From positions 12,611,910 through 12,675,909 of the forward strand of contig CM028329.1 of the NCBI GenBank assembly GCA_016647705.1: a stretch of 64,000 nucleotides of DNA, written 5' to 3'. Origin of the DNA: Eucommia ulmoides. Its lineage: Eukaryota; Streptophyta; Magnoliopsida; Garryales; Eucommiaceae. The notes under the pieces were generated by a model. It searched no databases, had not been told where the DNA came from, and saw only the letters and a list, made by a program, of their open reading frames with translations. The translations under genes and the position numbers were made by a program. Shown piece by piece: positions 1-10,243 of the stretch; position 1 is the first letter of the stretch, and every line of letters begins with the position of its first letter.

Positions 1-399
1 AGTATTTTTTTAATTGGCCTGAAACTCGTGGAATCCATCTTAAAGTCTTGTACATGGATTTATGGTTAAAAATTCCAAAACTCTATTATCCCTCTTTGAT
101 TTAGACAAATACTCTTTTGTAAAATTGTGTGCTCTCACTCCATTGAAGGCATGTGGCTTGTGCTATAGATGGTAACTCTATTGTTGGGGGGAAACACAAA
201 AGACTTCTTTCTTTGTTAGAATTTTGTGCATTCAATTAGCCAACAGAGAATATTCACTCTCTACTGAGGAAGCCAGGGTTTTGTTTGTAATGGTGAAACT
301 AGGGTTTGTTTAGCTATTGTAGTTTCTTCGAAGGCGAAGGCATAACCTTCGACGGCAACAATGATCCATCAGGCTACAGTGACAATGATGGCAGCTTCT
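1..399. other. No gene seen; flank of a duplicated segment
   Basis: I see no coding region or element end here. The sequence from about 330 is rich in short GAAGGCGAAGG/CGACGGCAA-type words and leads into the duplicated segment at 400. The short open frames have low-complexity translations and no family resemblance. Confidence 0.5.
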
Positions 400-566
400 T
401 CAATGGCAATTGCAATTTCTAGGATGGTGACGACAGTTTCTATGATAGCAACAGTGACCCATTGGGGCTATGCGATGACAACTGTGATTTTGTGTAGGTT
501 CTTTGACGACGACTGCAACTTCTTCGATGGTGACGACAACTTCTTCAATAATAATTGTACAGTAAC
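400..566 (+). repeat. Duplicated segment, copy 1 of 2
   Basis: This stretch runs from ATGGCAATTGCAATTTCTAGG to the AATAATAATT before the solo LTR. It recurs with mismatches at 1706-1876. The interval between the two copies is mostly the solo LTR at 567-1672, so the copies were once near-adjacent, with a unit of roughly 200 bp. Function unknown. Confidence 0.75.
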
Positions 567-1672
567 TGTAATACCCCGAAAATTTATATTTTAAAAAGAT
601 TATTTTATATAAGTTTAATATTTTTGGGTATTATTTTGTATGGTATGAAAATTTATGGTGTAAATAAATATTTGATAATTTTTAGGGTTAAAAGTATAAT
701 TATTGAGTTTAATAATAATATTATAAAAATATGGGGTTGAAAGTGTATTTTATGATTAAATAATTAATAATAATTTTTAATCATTACTCTAATTAATATT
801 AGATTAATTGATTTGGTGTGGAGACAAATTGATTAGTTTTTGGCATCCTAAAACTATAGGTTCAACATAAAAGGGGGAAAAAAAGTAGAGAAAAGAAAAA
901 GAAAAAGATAATGATTTAATTTTTAATATATATATCATCTTTATATAGAGAAAAGATAGTTTAGAGAATTGGGAAAGAAAGGAAAGAGGAGGAGACGTAG
1001 GAGGAAAAAAGAGAAGACATGGAAGAAGGGAAGAAGGAAAAAAAAAATAAGTAGGAGATTTTCATACCAATCATCAATTGAGGATTTAAGGTAGAATTCT
1101 TAATTCTTTTAGTATATGTATTTAATCTCTATATTTGTGTGATTTATGTTATTGTTGTTGTTTAATTATTACAGTTGATTTCGATGGATTATCTATAAGT
1201 ATGTATTATGTGGCAATTATGTAAGAAATATGCCTACGTGCTATTTGTTTTATTTGGTTGGATGCCTATACTGAAGGGGTTAGAATTCTATTGAGCGTTA
1301 GCTCACCCCACTTATAGTATTTATTGCAGGATATACGAAAATGGAGCTGCGCCATAATTATATCTGGATTTGTATTTATTTCTGTAAAAATTGTATTTAC
1401 TGTTAATAGATGTAAAAATTAGTAAAATTAATTGGTATTGTTTATTATTAGTATAGTTGTAAAAATTATTATGGAAATATGAATAGTATCGTATACCGTA
1501 CGTGTGAATAGTACCGCACGTATGAAAAACGATTTTGTGAATAGTGTCAATTTTGTAATATTCCTAAATATTGTAATAGCAAAGTGGGGTTGAATTAATT
1601 AATATTTTACTTTTATTTCTCTGTAATAAAGGGATAAAAGGAGTGGCGACCCAGGTAGACCGGGTCATTACG
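567..1672 (+). mobile_element. Solo LTR, family L3
   Basis: It begins TGTAATACCCCG and ends ...GGGTCATTACG. The flanks GTAAC (562-566) and TTAAC (1673-1677) fit a 5-bp target duplication with one mismatch. A second copy at 47,643-48,848 shares the start, the phrase TTATATAAGTTTAATATTTTTGG and the layout, and ends ...GTCGTCACA. No internal genes are present, so this is a solo LTR of a Ty3/gypsy-type element. The TGTAATACCC start is common in plant gypsy LTRs (established knowledge). Confidence 0.8.
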
Positions 1673-1705
1673 TTAACCTTCACTCCCTACCCCCCGCATA
1701 GCCCC

Positions 1706-1876
1706 AATGGTGATTGCAATTTCTAGGGTGGTGACGATAGCTTCTACGACAGCGACAGTGACCCATCGGGGCTATGCGATAGCAACGACGATTTTAGGTA
1801 GGTTCTTCGACGGCGACTGCAACCTCTTCGATGGTGACATAAACTTCTTCAATAATAATTATACAATAATCTTCAC
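1706..1876 (+). repeat. Duplicated segment, copy 2 of 2
   Basis: Partner of 400-566. It runs from ATGGTGATTGCAATTTCTAGG to the AATAATAATTATACAAT just before the tandem array. Most differences between copies are single bases. An open frame at 1707-2093 runs through it into the tandem repeat, but its translation is low-complexity and I do not regard it as a gene. Confidence 0.7.
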
Positions 1877-1884
1877 CCCCTTCC

Positions 1885-2088
1885 AATCCTATGGTTTATT
1901 TAGCGTTGTTACTATACAACAATATTCACACACACACACACCCCACTTATGGTGTTATTTAGCATTGTTGCTATACAACAACCTTTACCCCCAAGCCCTA
2001 TGGTATTGTTTAGCATTGTTGTTGTACAACAACATTCACTCCCCCCTCTACTTACGGTGTTATTTAGCATTTTTGTTGTACAACAACT
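1885..2088 (+). repeat. Tandem array with GTTGTACAAC palindromes
   Basis: Four imperfect units of roughly 50-58 bp. Each contains TATTTAGCATTGTTG followed by a TACAACAAC stretch and a C/T-rich spacer. The third unit contains the perfect palindrome GTTGTTGTACAACAAC and the fourth GTTGTACAAC. The array stops at the TG start of L1 copy A. Confidence 0.8.
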
Positions 2089-3329
2089 TGTAGACATCGC
2101 ATTTTATCCCGCTCATTTTAGTCTTCAAAAGTATCAGGTCTAAAGCACAAATTCGGATAAACTTTAAATTGAGGTTTAAAATGAACGAATTTCCATCGTA
2201 GATTACGTTTAACACTAGAAAAAGATAAAATCATAAAATCGTTGATTTGATTGATTTTCGGTATAAACAAAAATTTTAAGTCAATTTCAAAATTTCTAAA
2301 AGTTAATGGGGACTAAGATGACAAGATTAAAAATGGATTTGATCTTGATATCACTTTTAAGATGTTTAAATTAGTTTCTATCATTTAATTTGAGAAAATT
2401 TCACCAATTATGTTTACTTCACGTTTTGACCCTTGAAACTTTCGTTTTCTCCAATTTTGTCAAATTGATGACCAAAACTATTTATTTAATTTCTTGTTTA
2501 ATTTTTTAAATTCCTAAATCAAGTAATAAAGCCTTGATTAGGCAGGCAAATGGGTGCCCAAGACACCAAGATTACTAAGAGCACACCTTCCAAGCTTAAA
2601 AAAAAAACATAGTATTTTTCTACTGGAGTGCCCTTAGCCAAAGATGGCATTAAATTCAAGTATTTAATGAGTATCTTATGGAAAGATTTCATCCAAAAGA
2701 ATGTCATCATTTGTTAGGGGATGTCATGATACCTACTCTAGTAGAATTAGCATGTCATTACTAAAGATCATTAATGACATTAAATGTAACATTAAATGAA
2801 GTAATCTTATGGAAGATTTGGTGCATAAACCATCTCATGATCATAAAATATTATCATTACATAGGTAATTAGTGCCTAAACCTAGTCTAAACTAGCCTTT
2901 ATCATGCCTAAAAAATTAATGGCATTAAATGTCATTAACTGATGCATTAAATGTCATTTAGGCGGAAATATTTTGCAAAATTTTTGAACAAAAAGCTCAT
3001 GATGAAATCAAGTGTCCTAGGGTAAGTAGTGCCTACAAACCTAGTTTAACTAACTTCCAGCATGACAAAGCCTTAAATGCCCATCAAGTCATGCATTAAA
3101 TGACATTAATTAGGCACCAAAATGGGGTATTTAATATCAAGATTTGGTAAGATTTTGTTCATCATGACAAAATCTACATGATTACTTACATGTGCTTACG
3201 TGAATCTTGATAATTGCCTAAACATTCTAGCCATAAATGGCATTAAATGGACATAAATAACATTAAACAACCAAAAGGAAACAGGTTGGCTATGCATGCA
3301 CATTCCCCAATGCGCAGGTATGCCTTTGC

Positions 3330-3340
3330 TTATAAAAGGC
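3330..3340 (+). promoter_or_regulatory. TATA box of L1 LTR copy A
   Basis: TTATAAAAGGC sits in the middle of the LTR. About 30-50 bp downstream follow CATTAGAAATACACAC and a CT-rich leader (CATTTCTCTCTCTAGC), as expected for an LTR promoter and R region. This is inferred from sequence; transcription is not shown. Confidence 0.5.
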
Positions 3341-5317
3341 ATCCTGTTTTCATTAGAAATACACACTAGTCAGAACATTTCTCTCTCTAGCTCGAATTCC
3401 TCTCTCAGGTTTATTGATCTCTTAAACTTTCTACCTAATACGCATAAATTCTTGTAAAAATGCTCTTGAAATGTGTTCTTGACACTCTTCTAACAAGAGT
3501 TCAAGATGTTCTTCAAGAACAACCAATCAAAAATGAACAAGAGATTAAAGGGGGAGAAGAAGGAAAAAACACTTAGGGAAATACCACTCCCCTAAGCTAG
3601 GTAAGTTTTTCTTAAACTTCTCTTTCTATTTTGTTTGTTTATCATATTTTGTTTTGTTTGCACATATTGTTCTTTGGTTGTTCTTAGTGTCTTAGATCTT
3701 GTATATAGTGTATATAACTTGTTTTTGTGTTAAGAACATTAAGAACATATGGTGTATGCATACATCTTTGGCCTTTAACAAGAACACATGAAAACGAACT
3801 CAATAAACTCAAAATAAACTACCGACTATGGAATAGTAACAACTAACATTTACTTTTTGCGCTCTACGCCTTTCCGTGCTAGCCTAAATCATGACCTGGC
3901 CCTACGTCTCAGGCTGTGGACTGACACCTTTATATATATATAAGCCTAGATCGTGAATTGATCATATGTCTCAGATCATGGATTGACACCCCTAGACCCT
4001 TGTGGCTAAAAGGCAAAATAAAGGGAAGTCATCTATTCCTTCAGGGATAAGTGTGTGCTTTTTTTAAATTCGTTTCCTCCTTCTTAGTTACGAGTAGGAC
4101 TGACACTTATATTCTATATTTTCTTCTCTTTTGGACTAATAAAAGTAAACCTTAACATTAAACTTTCCTAAGCAAGTAAGTTTGGTTGGATTATTCTTGA
4201 CAAAATCAAATGTGCATATCATTTACCATAAGTATCATGTTTGTTCTTACATTTTCTTAAATAAACAAACAAAATAATAATAATAATAAAAAAAAAATTA
4301 CATAAGAATTTTTCTGCATGAAAAGTACATTGTGTTTTATTTAAAAAATAAACATTTGTTTTTTTTATAAACTACTTTCATAAATAAATGTTTTTATATA
4401 CTTTGTCTATAGTAAAACTTTTACATGTTTTTATATTTTCTATACTTAAAACATGTTTTTCCACATTCCAATAAAAATGTGTTCTTAAATTTGTTTTACC
4501 TTTTCCTCCTATAAACAAAAATACTATCTTTTTCTCAATAAATAAAATCCCCCTGAGGTTAAACTTGTCGATTCTTCTACAATCGATAGGCGGTTGGTAG
4601 CGCGTGAATACGTCGCTACTTTCACCCCAAGTGTACGGATCAAGTTTTAGTATAGATTGAAAGAGTTAGGGTTGTCGTATCCATAGGGATTGGATTAGAT
4701 TATCGTTGAGTACCGTAAATTTCATAACCTAACTTTATTTAGGCTATAAAAATGAAGTTTTTATAATAAAATATACTAATACTAAGTTAATTAAACTAAT
4801 TATACTAGTGGTATGGCATTTATGCGAAATTATTGCCAAAGGATTAACTTCATCCACTTAAACGTGTTCATTTCAATTTAGTTTACATTAACGGCGTTCA
4901 TCCTATTCGACAATCTCGGTATCAAAATCTCATTCACTACCTCTCTCAAATGTAAAGTGAATGAATATGTGACTTCGCGTTAACACCGAAGTCTCTCTCG
5001 AGCGTCTATACAACATTTGGTCACATGAGTCTTGCCTAAAGTCACGGATTGCACAATTTTTAACTCCCTCCTAGGGTATTAGATCATCGCGTTGTGTTTA
5101 AATCCTAGTTCGAAACCTCTCCCGAGTGTCAAATCTCGTACTCTCAATATATCTAAACAAGCATATAAACGTGGAATAACGGCAAACACAATCGGATAAA
5201 CATGAACAACCATTAACAAAACATCAATTTATTCAAACATTTTCATGAAGTCAATCGATCCTTAGATAATATATGTTTAGCTACACATGGCCGCAGTCCT
5301 AAATATAAACTAAACAT

Positions 5318-5797
5318 TGTCGAGACCGTCTCAATATTGTCGAGACGATCCTCGTGCTCATTGATCCTGTCATTCGTCTCCCTCCAAAACGCCTGAGTCT
5401 CTCCCATAAATTCAGCTAATATCTCTTCCAGGGTGGGGGAAGACTCCATATTTTGGTCTAGGGTGTCAATCCATGGCTCCGAAATGGTAAAACTATCCCC
5501 CAAGCTTTGGTAGCTTGGTGAATAATTTCAATACTAAAAATCGAACTCCGCCATGTCTTCCAACAACCAATAGGATTCATCCGCAGTTAGTTGGTCGAAA
5601 GTGGTAGTACCATTTCCTCTTTCAACCCATGTTCTAGTTGCGGCTAATAACCCGTCGAGGAAGTTCAGTAGTTGACACTCCCTTGGGAAACGATGGTTTG
5701 GAAACCAGAGTAGCAAATCCTTGTATCGATCTCAATCACAATAAAACGGTTCAGAATCCTGTTGAAAGAAATGCATAAGCACTTGTTGATCAACCAT
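5318..5797 (-). pseudogene. gag-like remnant of the L2 retroelement
   Basis: The minus-strand reading begins MVDQQVLMHFFQQDSE at 5797 and runs to ETNDRINEHEDRLDNIE near 5330. In-frame stops break it into two open pieces (about 5716-5534 and 5503-5320). The same protein, also with stops, is encoded on the plus strand at 46,855-47,643, sharing FPRECQLLNFLDGLLA and the Q-A-FWR-TND segment. The second half looks like a short coiled coil. It should be a structural capsid-type protein (inference from position just after the primer site). It is truncated at the LTR junction near 5317 and not functional. Confidence 0.75.
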
Positions 5798-5918
5798 TGT
5801 CAAGTACCCTGCACGAAAAACAAAAATAAAACTACAAACAAAAAAGTTATAAACAAAATAAATATTTAAATTAAAACAAGTTACTTACTCACAATATCAA
5901 CAACAATCTAAAAATCAA

Positions 5919-5936
5919 TCCCCAGCAACGGTGCCA
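5919..5936 (-). promoter_or_regulatory. Primer-binding site (tRNA-Asp type)
   Basis: On the minus strand this reads TGGCACCGTTGCTGGGGA, close to the TGGCGCCGTTGCCGGGGA complement of the 3' end of plant tRNA-Asp used by Athila-like gypsy elements (established knowledge). It lies six bases inside the 5' LTR boundary. Confidence 0.75.
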
Positions 5937-6023
5937 AAAACTTGGTAATGCGTGAATACGTCGCTACTTTCACCGCAAGTGTACGGGTCAAGTTTTAGTA
6001 TAGATTGGAAGAGTTTGGGTTGT

Positions 6024-7417
6024 TGATAGGTATAATTTATCTATCTATTTCCAAACCAAACCTGTTAGTTTTTGAGTATGTTTATTACGTTTTAATACGT
6101 TTTTATGTGTTTTTGTCTAAATCAAGTGTGTGGGGGTGAAAAAAGGTAAAAACGGATCATAAACGATCAAATCAGATCAAGAACAGTGAAAAAATAAGCA
6201 AAATAGAAAAATTCAGAACCTACAGCCCACCGCCGCGACAGTCAAAACATAGAAAAGGGCCTAAACTTTCTGTAAATCCACCGCCGCAACGGTAAGATCC
6301 ATCGCCACAGCGGTGAAACAACAAAATGTCTCTACTCCCACCGCTACATCCACCGCTGCAGCGGTGACACTATCGACATGCCTATCACCGCGGCGGTGAT
6401 CCCACTGCCGTGGTAGTCGCTCTGCATAAATTTTAGATATTTGTTTAGATATTTTGAGCCCTATTTCCTTATATTTCTCCTCTATTTTGGCCATTAGAGA
6501 CCCCATAGGGCTTAGAATAGATAGAGAGAGTTTTGGGGAGTGCTTAACCAAATCTGAAAGAGAAGAAGACAAAGCGAAAAAAGAGAAACGATCTCGAAGC
6601 GGTTTTAGCGTCAAATCTTCGGACAACGGCTAGTTTCTTCCGTTTCTTTCTTTCATTTATTAACTTCGGTAGTTTGTTGAGCATGTTTAGCTCATATTTT
6701 ATTGTATATATGGTTATGGTCATTAGCTAAATATAGATTATCTATGGGATTAATATAGTTTATGAAATCGTTGTTTGTTTGAGTTGTGTTTCTTTAATTG
6801 TTCTTCTTCACTATTCGATTGTGTTTACTGCTCTTGTATTTCCATTATATGCTCTTTTAGATATATTGAGAAATTTGAGTTTGATACTCGAGAGAGGTAA
6901 CCCCGAATTCGGACTAGGGTAAACATAACGCGACGATCTAATAACCAAGGAGTGAGTTAAAAAGTGTGTAATCCATGACGTTGGCGCAAGGCTCATGTGA
7001 CCTAGTGTTGTTAAGATGTTGAGGGGGACTTCTTCATTGATGTGAAGTCGCATATTCACTCATCTTACACTCGGGAGAGGTGGTGAGTGAGTTTACGATA
7101 CAGAGATTGTCGGATAGGTCGAATACCGTTATTGATAACTAAAAAACTAAACTCGTTTTTGTAAACGAAGTTAATCCCTAGATAATCTATTCTCCTAAAC
7201 GTCTCAATATAGTAATATAGTTTAATTAGATAAATTAGTATTTATTAATTACAATCCATTTTTTATCACCTAAATAAAATTAGGTTATGATAATTACGGT
7301 ACTCGATAATAATCTCAACTAATCTCTGTGGACACGATAACCCTAAGTCTCCTAATCTAGACTAAAACTTGACACGTACACTTGCGGTGAAAGTGGCGGC
7401 GTAATATTCCGCCACCA
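6024..7417 (+). mobile_element. Solo LTR, family L2, nested
   Basis: It starts TGATAGGTATAATTT and ends ...TTCCGCCACCA. Perfect 5-bp TSDs GTTGT flank it (6019-6023 and 7418-7422). It lies plus-strand inside the minus-strand L2 5' LTR; removing it restores the LTR sequence. Length is 1394 bp. Internal sequence is absent, so recombination between two LTRs left this solo copy. Confidence 0.92.
6226..6425 (+). promoter_or_regulatory. GC-rich palindrome cluster in L2 LTR
   Basis: Repeats of the word CACCGCTGCAGCGGTG and variants (CCGCCGCAACGGT, CCGCGGCGGTG) sit in an otherwise AT-rich LTR, just upstream of a TATA-like region (TCCTTATATTTCTCC near 6470). The same clusters are at 8333-8520 (minus), 45,480-45,715 and 50,848-51,005, always in the same LTR position. 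A role as LTR enhancer or stem-loop is inference. Confidence 0.6.
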
Positions 7418-9082
7418 GTTGTCGTATCCACAGAGATTGGATTAGATTATCGTTGAATACCGTAATTGTCATAACCTAATTTTATTTAGGCGATAAAAAT
7501 ATAGTTTTATAATGAAATATACTAACACTAAGTTAATTAAAATAATTATACTAATATAGTGGTATGATGTTTATGGGAAAGTATTGCATAGGGATTAATT
7601 TCGTCCACTTAAATGTGTTCATTTCAATCTAGTTTACATTAACGGTGTTCATCTTATTCGATAATCTTGGTAGCGAAATCTCATTCACTACCTCTCCTGA
7701 GTGTAAAGTAAATAAATATATGACTTTGCGTCAATGCTGAAGTCTCCCTCGAGCGTCTATACGACACTTGGTCACATGGGTCTTGCCCCAACATCACGGA
7801 TTGTACACTTTTTAACTCTATCCCGGGTTATTAGATCATCGCGTTGTGTTTAAACCTTAGTCCGAATCCGGGGGTTACCTCTCCCGAGTGTTAAACCCCG
7901 TATTCGCAATATATCTAAACAAGCATATAAACATAGAATAATGGCAAACACAATCGGATAAACATGAACAACCATTAACAAAACATCAATTTATTCAAAC
8001 ATTATTTTCATGAAGTCAATCGATCCCTAAACAATATATGTTTACCTACACATGGTCGTAACCCTAAATACAAGCTAAACATATACAAACATTCAACCAA
8101 ACTAAGAGAGAAAGAGAGAAATGAGGAGACTAGTCGTTATCCGAAGATCCGTCCCTAAAACTGCTCCGAGAACGCTTCTTCCTTCTTCGCATTGTGATCT
8201 TCCATTGGTCGAATGGCCTTGGAGCTCTCAAGACTCCCAAAAACATAAACCTCTTGTTTGGGGAGAATATGGACGATATTTATAGGATTCAAAATATCTC
8301 AAAATATCCTAAAATATCTTAAAAATGTCTGTAGAGTGACCGTTGCAGCTATGCGGAGATTGACAGGTTGACCACTGCAGCGGTGGAGCTCTTTGCATTT
8401 TGACTACTGCAGCGGTGGAGCTTCAACAAACTCTCTGTATTTTCACCACTACAGCAATGGATTTAAGCTTTGGATTTGGCCGTTTTGCTCTTTTTCTCCA
8501 CCGTTCTTCCACCGCTTTGATCGTTTAAGGACCGTTTTAGTCCTTTTTCACCCCAAATACCTAATTAAGATAAAATAAATAAAAATGTATTAAAACATAA
8601 TTAAAACGATATAAAAATACTCGAAAACTATCAAAACCGGCTTAGAAATAAATAAATAAATTACACCTATCAACGGTTTACAAGTAGGGCTGGCAAAACA
8701 GGTATTTACACGATGACACGACACGAGACCGACACGAAATTAGCAGGTCTAGGTATTGCTTATCAGGTATCGGGTCGTTATCGTGTCAGACCCGATAACT
8801 TGATAATAAATAGTGTAGGTTATCAGGTTGACCTGATAACCCAATAGGTTATACGATAAGACACGATAAGAATTTCGTGTATTCAGGTTACACGATAACC
8901 TGTGACCCAATAGGTTACACGATAACCTGTTTAATAAATTATTTTTACACCCCCCAAATTATCAAATATTACAAATTAGTACTTAATATATATAACCACA
9001 TTTCTCAAACCTTAAGTCCCTAGCCCACTTGATAATTCATTTCATTTCGCCGCTGCTTGCTCTTGCTCAGTCCGTGACTGCC

Positions 9083-9430
9083 GTGCTCCCTTCGCCACAA
9101 GACGCTGATGACCGTCGCTGCTCCACAAGACGACTCCGACGACCGTCGCTGCTCCACAAGACGACGCCGACGACCATCGTTGCTCCACAAGAGTCACGAG
9201 ACGACGACCGCCGCTGCTCATTCCTTCGATTCCAGGTAGATCTGAGATTCTGAAGTCATTTGTTCGATTCCAGGTACATTTGTGATCGATTCCAGGTACA
9301 TTTGAGATTCCAGTCGTTCTTGCGCTGCTGCTCTTTCGTTCGATTCCAGGTACATTTGAGATCTGAATGTTGAGGTTAATAATTTGTGGTATCATTTGCA
9401 TAACTATTTGATTCCAGGTATCATTTAAGA
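9083..9430 (+). repeat. Two short tandem repeats in the hAT leader
   Basis: 9083-9215 holds about four units of ~33 bp built on GACGACCGTCGCTGCTCCACAAGA. From 9228 to 9430 there are six copies of GATTCCAGGTACATTTGAGATC or variants. The CAG|GTA in each copy matches a plant 5' splice-site core. This is probably the 5' untranslated region of the transposase gene; its intron would end at the AG at 10,242-10,243. Confidence 0.65.
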
Positions 9431-9952
9431 TCTGAGATCTGATATGGGGTCTTACAGTTTGAGATCTGAATGCTGAGGTTAATAATTGGATTTTACAGTT
9501 TCATGATGCATTCCAATTTCTAGGTCTGTATCTACTCTTTCATGTCCTGTTCAAAAGTTCGTATTATTTAGGCTTTGCTTCAAAAATCAAAACTTTTACT
9601 GGAATTTGGCAATTAACTATCCTAACCACATAACCCTTATTTGTAGAAGTTCATAGCATGGTTTCTAAGGTGGCGTTTGATTGGTGTTTTTGTTTTTCTC
9701 TATTTTCATACAACTTGGAACAGAAACAGAAAAACAGAGGAAAAAATGCCTTTCTGTTCTCAATTTGTTTCCCTCTCTAATTCATGGTTGCTGATGATTG
9801 ACTGATTTCTTACTGTTCATTCTGATACTATTACATGTAAAGTTATTGGATGGTTAGATGGATCGTATGTACTTGGTTATAATTCTATTTCTATTTTTTT
9901 CATGTTTATGAAATTGCTAAATGCAGTTGAACTCCGTCTATGTGTTGTGCAG

Positions 9953-10010
9953 AGCAATGTGAAAAGGATAGGGCTCGTGTTCTTGTGCATTGCATGTCGG
10001 GGAAAAATAG
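9953..10010 (+). pseudogene. Captured exon of an IBR5-like dual-specificity phosphatase
   Basis: The 58 bases between GTTGTGCAG and GTGAGC read, with one base taken from a preceding exon, EQCEKDRARVLVHCMSGKNR. That contains the dual-specificity phosphatase signature HCxxGxxR. From family knowledge it closely resembles the active-site exon of plant IBR5-type MAPK phosphatases, and the exon boundaries fall at AG and GT. It sits inside the hAT, upstream of the transposase start, in the same orientation. The remaining phosphatase exons are not visible, so it is a fragment. Host-exon capture by the hAT (transduplication) is the inference. Confidence 0.7.
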
Positions 10011-10243
10011 GTGAGCGTTTTAACAACAAACTGAAGAAATGTTATTTAAAGGACACTTTTAATCAATTTTTAGACTAAAGTATAGAACCAACCTGCTATT
10101 AGTGTGTTTAGAAATAGAACATCACTAGTCTTTCTACATGATATAACGTTAAATTTCTTTGAATTGGTGAGTGAAATCCACATTGGTGATATTTTCTCCA
10201 CAAATCCGTAGTGTTTCTAATTATGTTTTGTAATTACATGTAG

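Larger units (their letters stand above)
4595..8672 (-). mobile_element. L2 retroelement, minus strand, internally deleted
   Basis: Read on the minus strand it starts TGATAGGTGTAAT (at 8672) and ends ...GCGCTACCA (at 4595). The flanks GCGGT (4590-4594) and ACGGT (8673-8677) fit a 5-bp TSD with one mismatch. Order on the plus strand: 3' LTR remnant (4595-5317), gag remnant (5318-5797), primer-binding site (5919-5936), 5' LTR (5943-8672). A solo L2 LTR (6024-7417) interrupts the 5' LTR. The 3' LTR is fused straight to gag, so the rest of the interior is lost. No pol was found; a Ty3/gypsy Athila-like origin is inferred from the tRNA-Asp-type primer site. Confidence 0.85.
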
